DNA of 64,000 bases from an uncultured Thermomicrobiaceae bacterium (GCA_938082375.1 CALKCJ010000005.1:1-64000); one strand, 5' to 3'. Numbered from the stretch's first letter, positions 46,093-55,906 are shown. The notes: a model not told the origin generated them from the sequence alone. Made by a program: numbers and translations.

Positions 46093-46116
46093 GGAGGACG
46101 GTACTTGCCGTCCTCC
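46093..46116 (-). terminator. Hairpin terminator after tRNA-Pro
   Basis: A perfect 9-bp inverted repeat (GGAGGACGG, 6-base loop, CCGTCCTCC), followed on the minus strand by GTTGCTTTCTG. It lies four bases past the tRNA 3' end, so it should end that transcript. Confidence 0.7.
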
Positions 46117-46117
46117 C

Positions 46118-46194
<77 letters not shown>

Positions 46195-46204
46195 TTGACG
46201 CAAG

Positions 46205-46234
46205 AGTATACCACGAATTCCCTGGGTCGAACAA
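46205..46234 (-). promoter_or_regulatory. Promoter of tRNA-Pro
   Basis: On the minus strand TTGTTC (46234-46229) and TATACT (46210-46205) are 18 bases apart, with TGG just before the -10. The tRNA 5' end is 11 bases past the -10, so the transcript starts very close to the mature end. Confidence 0.65.
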
Positions 46235-46322
46235 CGAGCGCGCGAGCCGGCCGTCAGCAGCAGCGCAAGGCGCGGGTGCTTCATCGTCCCCGCTGGTTCG
46301 CGCGGCCGCTGGCCTGGAGAGG

Positions 46323-48317
46323 CTAGAGGTGCTCGGCGAACCAGCGCAGGATGTGGTGCAGCCGCTCGACCCGGTGCTTGGGCTTGCCCGACCGCGAGAG
46401 CCCATGACTCTCGTCCGGGAAGCGAACGAACTCCACCGTGCGGCCCAGCTTCTTGAGCCAGACGAAGAGCTGCTCGGCCTGCTCGATAGGGCAGCGGTAG
46501 TCCTGCTCACTGTGCAGGATCAGGAGCGGTGTCTTCATCTGTGGCGCGTAGGTCAGCGGCGAGAGCCGCCGGTAGAGCTCCGGCTGCTCCCAGGGCGTGC
46601 CGCCGATCTCGTACTCGCCGAAGTGGAAGCCGATGTCGCTGGTACCGTAGAAGCTGGCCAGGTTGGAGACGCAGCGCTGGGTGACCGCCGCCTTGAACCG
46701 GTCGGTGTGGCCGATCACCCAGTTGGTCATGAAGCCGCCGTAGGAGCCGCCGGTGACGCCGAGCCGGTTCGAGTCGACGTAGCCTCGTTCGATCACGGCG
46801 TCGACCGCGCCCATCAGATCGGGCATGTCAGCCTCGCCCCAGGCGCCGCGCGTGCAGGAGAGAAACTGCTGACCGTAGCCCTGGCTCCCACGCGGGTTGG
46901 TGTACAGGACGACGTAGCCCTGCGCGGCCAGGAGCTGGAACTCGTGGAAGTAGACGTTCCCGTACATCGCGTGCGGCCCACCGTGGATCTCCAGTACCAG
47001 CGGGTAGCGCACGCCGTCGCGGAAGCCGATCGGCTTGATGATCCAGGCGTGGATCGGCCGCCGGTCTTCGCTTGCGCTCGGCAACCAGACCTCCTCCGGC
47101 TCGGAGAGCTCGACGGTCGCGAAGAACCCCTCGTTCACCCGCGTCAGGCGCCGCTCGCCGGAGCCATCGGCCGAGCAGACGATAATGTCGCAGGGGTTCA
47201 ACGGCTCGGAGACGGTGCAGGCAATGCGCGAGCCGTCGGCGCTGAGGCTGAAGTCGAGCACCCGGCGCCGGCCACCGACGACGAGCTGCGGCTCGCCACC
47301 GTCGGTCGGGATCCGGTAGAGATGGACATTGCCCTGATCGCTCACCTGGACATAGATCCACCGTCCATCCGGCGACCAGACCGGGCCAGGGTTCGAACTG
47401 CTCGCTGTGTCGGTAAGTGCCGCGTCCTCGACCGAGCGGTCGAGCGCGGCGGTCAGGCTCGCCGGCTCCCCACCACCGGCGGCGACTCTCCAGAGCTGGT
47501 GGTTGCGAGACGAGCCAGCGAAGGGCTCGCGGTGCCCAGTGAAGGCCAGGGCGGTGCCATCCGGCGACCAGACCGGCTTGAAGAAGTAGGCGGCGTCGCC
47601 GGTCGCCAGCGGGCGCGGCTCGCCGCCGCTCGCCCGCACCGCCCAGATCTCGCTCACCGTGTTGTACTCGCGGTCTGGCGTCCGGTTGGAGACGAAGGCG
47701 ATCTCGTGGCCGCCCGGCGACCAGGCCGGCCAGCTCTCGTCGAAGTCGCCGGACGTGACCTGCCAAGGGCGACCGCCGTCCACCGGGACGCACCAGATGT
47801 GCGAGCGCTTGTCGTCGAGGAAGCCAGGGGTGCCGTCGGAGCGGTAGCGGATGCGGGTGATGTGGACGACGTCGGTCTCGGGCTCAGGCTTCTTCTCCGG
47901 CGGCTCGGCGGTCTCTGCCTTCGTCACCACGGCGAGCGTCGCGCTGTCAGGCGACCAGGCGAAGGAGGTCACCGGCTCGGGAAAGCGGGTGAGCTGCTCG
48001 GCTTCGCCGCCGCCCCGGCTGATCAGCCAGACCTGATCCTTGCCTGAACGGTTGGAGAGAAACGCCAGCTGGTCACCACGGGGTGACCAGCGCGGGAAGC
48101 GATCGCGGGCGTCGGCGGTCGTGAAACGAACCGGCTCACCGCCGGCCAGGTCGACGAGCCAGATCGAGGACCGGTAGTCGTTGCGTTCCCGGTCGAGCAC
48201 CGTGCGGACGTAGGCGATGCGCTGCCCATCCGGCGAGACCTGCGCGTCGCTCACCAGCACGATCTCGTAGATGTCCTCGGGCGTCAGCCGCCGCTTGCCA
48301 GTGCGCTCTTCGGCCAT
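46323..48317 (-). CDS. S9 family peptidase (prolyl oligopeptidase / acylaminoacyl-peptidase)
   Basis: 664 residues, no signal peptide. The N-terminal two-thirds is a beta-propeller made of WSPDG-type repeats (RWSPRGDQLAFLSNRS, AWSPDSATLAVV, WSPGGHEIAFVSNR, VWSPDGTALAFTGH). The C-terminal alpha/beta hydrolase has the nucleophile Ser525 in GGSYGG, Asp606 in HSEQD and His638 in DESHG. It should cut short peptides in the cytoplasm, fitting a cell that imports peptides. A strong GGGAGGGAAGG precedes the ATG. Confidence 0.94.
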   Translation of the reverse strand: MAEERTGKRRLTPEDIYEIVLVSDAQVSPDGQRIAYVRTVLDRERNDYRSSIWLVDLAGGEPVRFTTADARDRFPRWSPRGDQLAFLSNRSGKDQVWLISRGGGEAEQLTRFPEPVTSFAWSPDSATLAVVTKAETAEPPEKKPEPETDVVHITRIRYRSDGTPGFLDDKRSHIWCVPVDGGRPWQVTSGDFDESWPAWSPGGHEIAFVSNRTPDREYNTVSEIWAVRASGGEPRPLATGDAAYFFKPVWSPDGTALAFTGHREPFAGSSRNHQLWRVAAGGGEPASLTAALDRSVEDAALTDTASSSNPGPVWSPDGRWIYVQVSDQGNVHLYRIPTDGGEPQLVVGGRRRVLDFSLSADGSRIACTVSEPLNPCDIIVCSADGSGERRLTRVNEGFFATVELSEPEEVWLPSASEDRRPIHAWIIKPIGFRDGVRYPLVLEIHGGPHAMYGNVYFHEFQLLAAQGYVVLYTNPRGSQGYGQQFLSCTRGAWGEADMPDLMGAVDAVIERGYVDSNRLGVTGGSYGGFMTNWVIGHTDRFKAAVTQRCVSNLASFYGTSDIGFHFGEYEIGGTPWEQPELYRRLSPLTYAPQMKTPLLILHSEQDYRCPIEQAEQLFVWLKKLGRTVEFVRFPDESHGLSRSGKPKHRVERLHHILRWFAEHL

Positions 48318-48472
48318 CGCCTTCCCTCCCTCACCCGCTCGTCGTCACCGAGATACTACCATGGACGGCGTCCCGATCGGCCCACGGGGCGCATCGACAC
48401 CGGGTGCTCCCGCCTCCAGCGCAGCGATGCAGTGAGCAATCCCCGGCTCGAAGCGACGGCCACGAGGTCGGG

Positions 48473-49690
48473 TCAGCGGATCGCCTCGTCTAGCCCGCGC
48501 TGGCGCAGGACGAGCGCGCGCAGCCGGCCCAGGATCTCCTCGCGCTGGGCCTGGTAGCTCTTCTCGTCGATCTCCCCGGCCGCCCGCTGCTCGTCCAGCC
48601 GGTTGAGCGCTGCCGCAAGCTCGAGCCGCTCGTCCCCCGGCACCGGCTCACCCGCGGGCGAGCCCTCTTCCGGCTCCACGCCGGCCTCTCCCGGCGCTGA
48701 CTCAGTCGAGGCCCGCCGCTGCTTCACGATCTGATAGGTGAGCACGCTAGCGGTGATCAGCCCGATTCCGGCCACGACAGCAGCGATGAGCGTCCCGAGC
48801 GGCAGGTCGAGCAGCCCGCCGCCAGCGCGCGGCAGCTTCGAGACCTGCACCGTCATCCGGTCTCCGACCACCGGCCCGTCGATCGAGAAGACGCGGTACG
48901 AGACGCCGCTTACCTCGACCGTCCCACTGTCGAGCAGCGAGCGCGAGCTGAGCTCGTACGTCCCCTCCCGCACGAGCACACGCAGCGTGCCGGTCGGCAT
49001 CGCGGTGCCGATCGTCAGCGTCGCGCGCGTCCCGGAGTAGGGCACGCTGTAGCCGAGCACGACGTTGTGCGTCCCTGGCGGCAACGGCCCGGTCGTCACC
49101 AGGGTGCCGTCCGCCTCGAGCCGCGGCTGGCCGTAGTCGAAGCCGGGCTGCGGGCTGATCTCTAGCGCGCCTTCCGGCAGCGGCAGCCGCAGCACCGTGC
49201 CGTCCGGCCCGCCCAAGTAGGTGCGGTCGCTCTGGTTGTTGACGATCACGATGTCCATGATGTCGATGGCCTTCAGCTCCGGCGCCGCGCCCGCGACGAC
49301 CAGCGAGCGCGAGCCGATGCTGACGACGCCGGGGTCGGTCGTGGTCTCGTAGACCGCCACTTCGACCTCAGCGTTCGGGTTCTGGGTGAGCTGGATCATC
49401 GAGCTGGAGTACTCGACGCCCTGGTAGGTGACAAACGCCAAGTACGCCTCGCCTTCGGCGACCGGGAGGTCCGCGAACGTGAACCGGCCGTCGGCGCCGA
49501 CGGTCGTAGTGTACTCCTGGGCCAGCTCCATCCCGCGGAAGCGCCGCAGCGTCACGGTCAGCCCCTCCACGCTCCCGCCGCCCGCGGTGCCGTTGCGCAC
49601 CACACCGCTGATCGTCCCGCTCTCGGCCGCGGCGACCGGCCAGGGCAGCAGGCTGAGCGCGAACAGCACGAGGACGAGTATCCGACGCAT
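48473..49690 (-). CDS. Exported membrane protein with carboxypeptidase-regulatory-like domain
   Basis: 405 residues. It has a cleavable signal peptide (about 1-22), then a beta-sandwich like the carboxypeptidase regulatory domain (GTISGVVRNGTAGGG to GRFTFADLPVAEGEAYLAFV). More extracellular beta structure and one membrane helix follow (about 297-320, LGTLIAAVVAGIGLITASVLTY). A cytoplasmic tail ends in a helical hairpin resembling SHOCT-type short C-terminal domains (LDEQRAAGEIDEKSYQAQRE). The function is unknown. It lies between the S9 peptidase and the DUF1028 gene on the same strand. Confidence 0.7.
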   Translation of the reverse strand: MRRILVLVLFALSLLPWPVAAAESGTISGVVRNGTAGGGSVEGLTVTLRRFRGMELAQEYTTTVGADGRFTFADLPVAEGEAYLAFVTYQGVEYSSSMIQLTQNPNAEVEVAVYETTTDPGVVSIGSRSLVVAGAAPELKAIDIMDIVIVNNQSDRTYLGGPDGTVLRLPLPEGALEISPQPGFDYGQPRLEADGTLVTTGPLPPGTHNVVLGYSVPYSGTRATLTIGTAMPTGTLRVLVREGTYELSSRSLLDSGTVEVSGVSYRVFSIDGPVVGDRMTVQVSKLPRAGGGLLDLPLGTLIAAVVAGIGLITASVLTYQIVKQRRASTESAPGEAGVEPEEGSPAGEPVPGDERLELAAALNRLDEQRAAGEIDEKSYQAQREEILGRLRALVLRQRGLDEAIR

Positions 49691-49867
49691 CGACGAGCCG
49701 TGTCTCCCTCACGCGACACCGCGGCGCCTCTGGCGCGCCGACCCCCAGTAGTGTAGCAGGGTCGCGCGGGATCGATCCCCGCACCGGCGCCGCGAGCGTG
49801 TTACGCCGCGATGGCTCGCTTCGAAGGTCAGAACTGCCTGCGTCAGGGAGCGTCTCTACCCGCCGCC

Positions 49868-50548
49868 TCACGTCGAGCGCTCGGCCAGCCACTGGTCGAG
49901 CGGTGGCACCCGCGGGTCGACTTGTCGGAGATCGTAGTAGGGGATCGCCGGCCGGTACACCTCGAAGATCCGGCGTAGTTCACCGACCGGCTCCTCGTGC
50001 AGGTCGACGCGCAGATCGACCCGGGCGAAGTCCTTCCGGTCGTAGACGACCAGCGCCGCCGAGCGCTGCCCTTCGGGTTGCCCGCCGGCATCACGCCCCG
50101 CCTCGATGCTCCTGAGCAGTCGCTCCTCGAGGTCGAGCTCGGGATCGGCCAAATAGGCTCGCTCCATCGCGTCGATCACCTGCTCGCCAGCGATCGCGTT
50201 ACCCAGCACGACGTACCCGTCGCCGATGCGGTGGCCGCACCAGGGGCGGTTCATGGCGCCGGTTCGCGCCGCGGCGAAGCCGTCGTCGTCGACGACCCCG
50301 AGCTGGCGATACTCGTGGTAGGGGTCGGCCCGCACCAACTCCTCGACGACTGCAGGTGCCTTGTAGCCGATCTCGAGGAACCTCAGCGCGGTATGGCCGA
50401 GCCGCTGGTCTGCGACCGCCATGATCGCGACGGCTCCCAGCCGTGCGCGCACGAACGGCACACGCACCCCGACGGCGTGAGAGTGGGTCGCGGTGGCGAT
50501 TCCGAGCATTCCGGTACGGGCGCACCGGCCGATAACCGTGAACGTCAT
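49868..50548 (-). CDS. DUF1028 protein (Ntn-hydrolase-like)
   Basis: 226 residues, starting TFTVIGRCARTGMLGIATATHS after AGAGGAGG. The family pattern is clear: a strand-rich N-terminus, GNAIAGEQVIDAMERAYLAD, and AGRDAGGQPEGQRSAALVVYDR. DUF1028 proteins adopt an Ntn-hydrolase-like fold, and their substrates are unknown. The residue after the initiator Met is Thr, a possible N-terminal nucleophile. It lies downstream of the glycolate oxidase genes on the same strand but 350 bases away. Confidence 0.85.
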   Translation of the reverse strand: MTFTVIGRCARTGMLGIATATHSHAVGVRVPFVRARLGAVAIMAVADQRLGHTALRFLEIGYKAPAVVEELVRADPYHEYRQLGVVDDDGFAAARTGAMNRPWCGHRIGDGYVVLGNAIAGEQVIDAMERAYLADPELDLEERLLRSIEAGRDAGGQPEGQRSAALVVYDRKDFARVDLRVDLHEEPVGELRRIFEVYRPAIPYYDLRQVDPRVPPLDQWLAERST

Positions 50549-50898
50549 GGATACCTCCTCTGGCTACGGGCTGTACTGGACGACATCGTAAGACAACCAA
50601 CCGATGAAGGCGAGATGAAAGCACAGCCGCGAGATGTTGCGGTTGTGGAGGCGACGAGAGCGCTCACCTGGTTCGTCAGCCGTTCACCCGGTCGGAGTCC
50701 GTGGGCGGCTTTGCCGCTGGGGCGGGTTCAGGCCTGCTGACCGGGTCCATCTCCTCGACGTTCTGGTCGGGGCGGACCATTGGCGCTATGCTGGGAAGCC
50801 TAAGCGTGCTCAGCGCACGCCCGATCGTGGCGGCTAGGCAAGATCTCGGCATCGAGGTCGGTGCCGAGCGACGCCGGGTTGCCCGCTCGCGTCGCCTG
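50549..50898. other. 350-base gap between DUF1028 and glcF genes
   Basis: No large gene is supported. A minus-strand frame of 34 codons (50676-50780) has gene-like codon use and is listed separately. Plus-strand frames across here continue as shadows of glcF. No terminator was recognised. Confidence 0.5.
50676..50780 (-). CDS. Possible small protein, 34 residues
   Basis: It reads MVRPDQNVEEMDPV followed by a Pro/Ala-rich stretch and TDSDRVNG. Codons are mostly GAC, GAG, GTC, CCG and GCG, as in real neighbours, and the protein is hydrophilic and probably disordered. There is no clear ribosome binding site. It may be a small gene or the remnant of a longer one. Confidence 0.25.
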   Translation of the reverse strand: MVRPDQNVEEMDPVSRPEPAPAAKPPTDSDRVNG

Positions 50899-52245
50899 TC
50901 AGTCTGCGGCGAGGGCCTCGGCCGGGTGGCTCGCTGGGGCGGCGGCGTAGGCGCGGTCGAGCACCTCGATCAGGTGCAGCACCGGGACACGCTCCCCGCG
51001 GGCACGCAGCCCGGCCTGGAGCTGCAGCATGCAGCCGGGGTTGGCCGAGACGATCGCCTCAGCACCGGTGGCCAGCGCGTTGTCCAGCTTACGCTCAAGG
51101 AGGGTGGAGGCCATCTCCGGGCGCAGCAGGTTGTAGATCCCCGCGCTGCCGCAGCAGAGGGCTGACTCGGCCATCTCGACCAGCTTCAGCTCGGGGATCG
51201 CCTCCAGGAGCGCGCGCGGCTGCCGGGTGATGCGCTGGGCGTGCGCCAGGTGGCAGGGCTCCTGGTAGGTCACCCTCATCGGCAGCGGGCCGGGCTGGGC
51301 CGAGAGGCCGCGCTCGGCCAAGAACTCGATGACGTCACGGACTTTGGCCGAGAATGCCCGCGCCCGCTCGGCATAGTCGTGGTCGTCGCGCAGCAGGTGC
51401 GGGTATTCCTTGAGCACCGCGCTGCAGCCAGCGGCGTTGACGATGACTGCATCGATGTAGGGGCTGTCGAGCGCGTCGATGTTCCGCCGTGCCAGCCGGC
51501 GCCCGCTCTCGGGGTCGCCGCTGTGGACGTGGAGGGCGCCGCAGCAGCCCTGCCCGTCAATCAGGGCTACATCGAACCCGTTGCGCGTCAGCACCCGGAT
51601 CGTCGCCTCATGGACGTGGGCGTAGGAAGTGCTCATCACGCAGCCGACGAAGAGTGCCACCCGGCCACGCCGCTCGCCGGCGGCCGGGTAGAAGCTTCCG
51701 TCGGCGACCACGAACCGGTCGTTGATCTCCGGCATCAGCCGATCGGCGTGCTCCATGCCGAGCAGGCGCAGCAGCCCGCTGCGGCGTGCCAGGCTCCGGA
51801 GGCCGCTCCGCTGGTAGAGCCGGAGCAGCCGGTTCGCGGCCCGGAAGCGGCGCAGGTCGCCCAGCAGCACCTGGAAGCCCAGGAAGCGCAGGAAACGTTC
51901 CTTAGCCGTCTGCGGGCGGTGCTGGACGAGCTGGGCCCGCGACGCCTCCAGGATCTCACCGTAGCGCACGCCTGAGGGACAGACCGCCTCACAGGCCCGG
52001 CAGTCGAGACAGAGCGTCATCTCCTCTTCGAAGAGCGGGTCGAGGAGGTCCAGCCGCCCCTCGGCGATCGACTTCATCAGCCAGATGCGGCCGCGTGGCG
52101 AGGAACGTTCCCGCCCGGTCACCCGGTAGGTGGGGCAGACGGGCAGGCAGAAACCGCAGTGGACGCAGGAGCGGATCACGTCGAAGTCGGGGATCTCCTG
52201 TCCCCGAAACCGGTGAAGGACGGGACGCGCCTGGGCAACAGCCAT
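50899..52245 (-). CDS. glcF: Glycolate oxidase iron-sulfur subunit
   Basis: 448 residues. Two CxxCxxCxxxCP ferredoxin motifs (CVHCGFCLPVCP at about 28-39, CLDCRACEAVCP at about 80-91) carry 4Fe-4S clusters. Two CCG domains follow (FVGCVMSTSYAH with GCCGALHVHSG; EPCHLAHAQRI with CCGSAGIYNL). It passes electrons from the flavin subunits to the respiratory chain. It ends the glcD-glcE-glcF operon, 33 bases after glcE. Confidence 0.95.
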   Translation of the reverse strand: MAVAQARPVLHRFRGQEIPDFDVIRSCVHCGFCLPVCPTYRVTGRERSSPRGRIWLMKSIAEGRLDLLDPLFEEEMTLCLDCRACEAVCPSGVRYGEILEASRAQLVQHRPQTAKERFLRFLGFQVLLGDLRRFRAANRLLRLYQRSGLRSLARRSGLLRLLGMEHADRLMPEINDRFVVADGSFYPAAGERRGRVALFVGCVMSTSYAHVHEATIRVLTRNGFDVALIDGQGCCGALHVHSGDPESGRRLARRNIDALDSPYIDAVIVNAAGCSAVLKEYPHLLRDDHDYAERARAFSAKVRDVIEFLAERGLSAQPGPLPMRVTYQEPCHLAHAQRITRQPRALLEAIPELKLVEMAESALCCGSAGIYNLLRPEMASTLLERKLDNALATGAEAIVSANPGCMLQLQAGLRARGERVPVLHLIEVLDRAYAAAPASHPAEALAAD

Positions 52246-52278
52246 GCTCTTCGCCTCTCGATCCAGAGCGAACGCGGC

Positions 52279-53580
52279 CTACAGCCAGCCGACGAAGCGG
52301 CCCGGGTTTAAAATCCCGGTGGGATCGAACGTCTCCTTAAGCGCGCGCATCACGGCCAACCCGGCCGGCTCCCGGCCGAACACGTCCGTGTCGACTTTGA
52401 CTGCTGGCGGAGCGCTCAGGAGCGTCGCGTGGAGCCCCAGCCTGGCCAGCCGTTCCCACGCCAAACGGAGGTCGGCCTCGCGCTCGGAGGCGAGTGCCGT
52501 GTAGCAGAGCCCGGAGCCGATATCCAGCCAGCGCGATCGCTCCGCGGCCAGGCCGGTGCACGCCCGGTCGATCTCCTCGGCGAGCTGCGGGAGTTCGGAC
52601 GGGTTCTGGCCAATGCGGACGCGGATGGCTCGGTCGAGCGGTGCTGCTGCGATCGCTCCGCTGATCTCCGCCCACAGCCGCTCGCTGGCGCCACCTTCCA
52701 GGACGTCGAGTCGTTCGGCTGCTGGCCGCACCACCTCGCCGATCCGATCAGCTTGGCGCTGGACTGCTACGGGTGGCCCCTCGCAGCGCAGGGCGGCGAC
52801 CCAGCCCTGCAGGTTCAGCCCGACCACCCGCGCTGCCCGGCCATCCAGCAGGACGATCGCCGTCGGCACGAGTTGCGAAAACCGGATGCGCAGCGCGCCT
52901 TCGGCGGCGTCCGCCAGCCGGCGATAGGCGGCGACCACGGTGCGCTCCGACCGGGGCTTGGGGATCACCTTGAAGTTGAGCTGCACGATCACGCCCAGCG
53001 ATCCCAGCGCCGCGTAGTGCAGCCGCATCATGTCGTAGCCGGAGACGTTCTTCACGACCATCCCCCCACCGCGGGAGAGCTGCCCGCTCGGCAAGACGAC
53101 CGAGATCCCTATCAGGAGATCGCGCAGCGCGCCGTACCCGTAGCGGCGCGGGCCACTCAGCCCGGTCGCCACGAGGCCCCCGATGGTCGTCCGATCGGGC
53201 GTCGGGCAGTCGACCGGCAGCATCTGGCCGTGCGCGCCGAGCTTCGCGCTCAGCCCGCCCAGCGTGCAGCCGGCCTGCACGGCGACCGTCAGGTCGTCCG
53301 GCTCGTACTGGACGATGGCATTGAGCTTCCGCAGGTCGAGAGCCAGGTCGAATGCCCGTGGCAGGTTCCCCAACCCCATCTGTGTGCCGCCGCCCCAGGG
53401 CACCGTGGCGAGGCCAGCCTGGCTGGCCACCGCCACGATCTCCTGCAGTGCCGCCACTGAGTGTGGGGCGACCACGAGCTGTGGCCTCCGGCCGTCGAGC
53501 TCGTACCTGGCTGGCTCCCGCCGTTCGCCCAGTCTTGCGATGTGCTCGAGCGCCTGCTGAAAGACGGCGTGCTCAGACAA
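52279..53580 (-). CDS. glcE: Glycolate oxidase FAD-binding subunit GlcE
   Basis: 433 residues. The N-terminal FAD_binding_4 fold shows ELDGRRPQLVVAPHSVAALQEIVAVASQ, TVPWGGGTQMGLGNLP and TIGGLVATGLSGPRRYGYG. The end (FDPTGILNPGRF) is typical. It starts at a TTG overlapping the glcD stop by 8 bases, with no strong ribosome site, so translation is probably coupled. It acts with GlcD and GlcF in oxidising glycolate (or D-lactate) to glyoxylate (or pyruvate). Confidence 0.93.
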   Translation of the reverse strand: MSEHAVFQQALEHIARLGERREPARYELDGRRPQLVVAPHSVAALQEIVAVASQAGLATVPWGGGTQMGLGNLPRAFDLALDLRKLNAIVQYEPDDLTVAVQAGCTLGGLSAKLGAHGQMLPVDCPTPDRTTIGGLVATGLSGPRRYGYGALRDLLIGISVVLPSGQLSRGGGMVVKNVSGYDMMRLHYAALGSLGVIVQLNFKVIPKPRSERTVVAAYRRLADAAEGALRIRFSQLVPTAIVLLDGRAARVVGLNLQGWVAALRCEGPPVAVQRQADRIGEVVRPAAERLDVLEGGASERLWAEISGAIAAAPLDRAIRVRIGQNPSELPQLAEEIDRACTGLAAERSRWLDIGSGLCYTALASEREADLRLAWERLARLGLHATLLSAPPAVKVDTDVFGREPAGLAVMRALKETFDPTGILNPGRFVGWL

Positions 53581-55033
53581 ACTCGATCCCCAACCGCTGT
53601 GCCAGCGCCTGCTGGCGGAGAGCGTTCACCTCACCACAAGAGAAGCCAGATGGGAAGACCTTGTCCGGGTTGAACAGCTCACGCGGGTCGAAGCTGCGCT
53701 TGAGCCCGGCCATGGCGCACAGGTCATCAGTGGTGAAGATCAGCGTCATGTAGTCGCGCTTCTCCAACCCGATCCCGTGCTCACCGGAGAGCGTGCCACC
53801 CACGTCGACGCAGTACTGCAGGATGTCGGTCGTACAGCGCAACACGCGCTCGATCTCACCCGGCACCAGGCGATCGAAGAGGATCAGCGGGTGCAGGTTG
53901 CCGTCGCCCGCATGGAAGACGTTGGCGATGCGCAGCCGGTACTCGCGGCTCAGCTCCTCGACCGTGCGCATGGTCGGCGGGAGCTTGGTGCGCGGCACGG
54001 TGGTATCCACGAGGTAGTAGTTGGGCGAGAGCCGTCCCATCGCACCGAACGCCGACTTGCGACCGAGCCAAAGGAGCTCGCGCTCCCGCGGTGTCCGCGC
54101 CACGCGCACCTCAGTTGCGCCGCACTGGCGGCACAGTTCAGCCACGCGCTCGGCGCTCTCGGCCACGATCTCCGCGAGGCCGTCCAGCTCGATGAGCAAG
54201 ACTGCACCGGCGTCTTCGGGATAGCCGGCGTGGAACGCCGCCTCAACCGCCTTGATGGTGAGCTGATCCATCATCTCCAGCGCAGCCGGCAGAATCCCGG
54301 CCGCGATAATGGCCGACGTGGCCTGAGACGCCGACTCGAGATCGGGGAACGCGGCCAAGAGCACGTTGACTGCCTCCGGCAGTCGGGTCAAGCGCACCAT
54401 CACCTTGGTGACGATCCCGAGCGTCCCCTCGGAGCCGACCAGCACCCCGGTGAGGTCGACGCCTGGCGACTCCGGGGCCGGTCCGCCGGTCCAGATCCGC
54501 TCGCCGCTCGGCAACACTACTTCCAAGCCGAGGATGTGGTTGGAGGTGACGCCGTACTTGAGACAGTGTGGCCCGCCGGAGTTGTTGGCGACGTTGCCGC
54601 CAATGGTGCAGGCTCGCTGCGAGGCTGGATCGGGTGCGAAGAAGTACCCGCGCGGCTGGGTCAACTGGCTCAGCTCCAGGTTGATCACGCCTGGCTCGAC
54701 GATGGCGTACCCGTCCCGCTCGTTGATTTCGAGCACCCGGTTCATCCGGGTCATGACGAGGAGGATGCCGCCCCGAACGGCCAGCGCAGCCCCGGCAAGT
54801 CCGGTGCCGGCCCCGCGGGGGGTAACGGGGATGCCGAATCCGTTCGCCAGCTTGACGATCTCCTGCACCTGCTCGGCGGTGCGCGGCAGGACGGTGACCT
54901 CCGGGCGGTGATGGCCAGCGAAGACCTCGTCCGAGGCGTCGTACTCGTACACGAGCAGCTCGTCTGGATCGTCGATGACGCCGTCAGGGCCGACGATCCG
55001 AAGCAGCCGTTCGCGGAGGGCCTGGCGATCCAT
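53573..55033 (-). CDS. glcD: Glycolate oxidase FAD-linked subunit GlcD
   Basis: 486 residues. The FAD-binding p-cresol methylhydroxylase-type fold shows PVTPRGAGTGLAGAALAVRGG, the pyrophosphate contact GGNVANNSGGPHCLKYG and VGSEGTLGIVTKV. The C-terminal FAD-oxidase domain ends HGIGLEKRDYM to ELFNPDKVFPSG. It is the first gene of the operon. The ATG at 55033 has GGGGAG upstream; an adjacent GTG at 55036 would add one residue. The enzyme lets the cell use or detoxify 2-hydroxy acids. Confidence 0.94.
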   Translation of the reverse strand: MDRQALRERLLRIVGPDGVIDDPDELLVYEYDASDEVFAGHHRPEVTVLPRTAEQVQEIVKLANGFGIPVTPRGAGTGLAGAALAVRGGILLVMTRMNRVLEINERDGYAIVEPGVINLELSQLTQPRGYFFAPDPASQRACTIGGNVANNSGGPHCLKYGVTSNHILGLEVVLPSGERIWTGGPAPESPGVDLTGVLVGSEGTLGIVTKVMVRLTRLPEAVNVLLAAFPDLESASQATSAIIAAGILPAALEMMDQLTIKAVEAAFHAGYPEDAGAVLLIELDGLAEIVAESAERVAELCRQCGATEVRVARTPRERELLWLGRKSAFGAMGRLSPNYYLVDTTVPRTKLPPTMRTVEELSREYRLRIANVFHAGDGNLHPLILFDRLVPGEIERVLRCTTDILQYCVDVGGTLSGEHGIGLEKRDYMTLIFTTDDLCAMAGLKRSFDPRELFNPDKVFPSGFSCGEVNALRQQALAQRLGIEFV

Positions 55034-55336
55034 CACCTGCTCCCCTCGAAGGAGTAGCGCTCGCTCAAAGTATGCGCCAGCAGGCAGACAACGGCAATCG
55101 ATGTCTGGAGGCGGGGGCGCTCTTTGCCGGCCGCGAGGCCTGTCGCGGCGCCGGTGTCCCCGGGCGCCTTCGCCTCGACCGCCTCGCCGAGAAGCGAGAG
55201 ATTAGTCAACGCGTGGCTGGCAGGTGTGGACAAGGCTGCGTACGTATGCGTCCATCTGCTGGACAGGCGACACTCGCCTGAGGCATACTCCCAGCCGGAA
55301 GACATACGCCTGAACGCCGCGGAAGGAGTTGCGCCC
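55034..55336. other. 303-base divergent gap
   Basis: This lies between glcD (minus) and the EVE gene (plus). The promoters of both should be here, but no clean -35/-10 pair was recognised. Open frames are low-quality extensions of the EVE frame. Confidence 0.45.
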
Positions 55337-55804
55337 ATGGCGGAGCGGGGATACTGGATCGTTGTCGGCTCGCGGGAGAACTTCGAGGCTACCCGGCAGC
55401 ACGGCTTCACCGTGCAGGGGTTCAAGAGCCGGCACCGCAAGAAGGCCGAGCAGATGGGGCCGGGCGACAAGCTGGTCTACTACCTGACCGGCGAGAAAGG
55501 CTTCGCCGCCATCGCGACGGTGACGTCGACCTTCTTCGAGGATCACGCGGTGATCTGGCGGAGCAAGGATCCGAAGAAACAGGCGGAAGACTACCCATGG
55601 CGGGTGAAGATCGAGCCGGAGATCGTCCTGTCAGAAGGCCACTCCATCCCGGCCGAGCCGTTGGCCCGCCAGATGCAGTACACCCGCAAATGGCCGCCTA
55701 GCCACTGGACTCTCGCGTTCCAAGGGAACCTCCACCGGATCGAGGAGGCCGACTTCGAGCTGATCCGCCAGGCGCTCGTCGAGGCCCATGCGACGGTCGC
55801 CTAG
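55337..55804 (+). CDS. EVE domain protein (PUA-like)
   Basis: 155 residues from the ATG at 55337 (GGAAGGAG upstream). It starts GYWIVVGSRENFEATRQHGF and has KAEQMGPGDKLVYYLTGEKGFAAIATVTS, the EVE-domain core. A late WPPSHWTLAFQGNLHRI follows. EVE domains bind modified bases, as in 5-methylcytosine-sensing restriction factors, but a stand-alone copy of this size may act in RNA metabolism. No restriction or methylase gene is nearby. Confidence 0.85.
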   Translation: MAERGYWIVVGSRENFEATRQHGFTVQGFKSRHRKKAEQMGPGDKLVYYLTGEKGFAAIATVTSTFFEDHAVIWRSKDPKKQAEDYPWRVKIEPEIVLSEGHSIPAEPLARQMQYTRKWPPSHWTLAFQGNLHRIEEADFELIRQALVEAHATVA

Positions 55805-55906
55805 CAGGAAGCGCGCAGAGCTTGTCTCGATCGGCATGCGGAGAGCCGCGCTTGGCGGCCACCGACGCGCCCGTTTAGATACCCGGTGCTCCCTGTGGAC
55901 GGCGCG

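Noticed and set aside
50701-51165. Plus-strand frame with a glycine/serine-rich start (GAGSGLLTGSISS)
   Set aside because: Most of it is the antisense shadow of glcF; no ribosome site and no recognisable domain.
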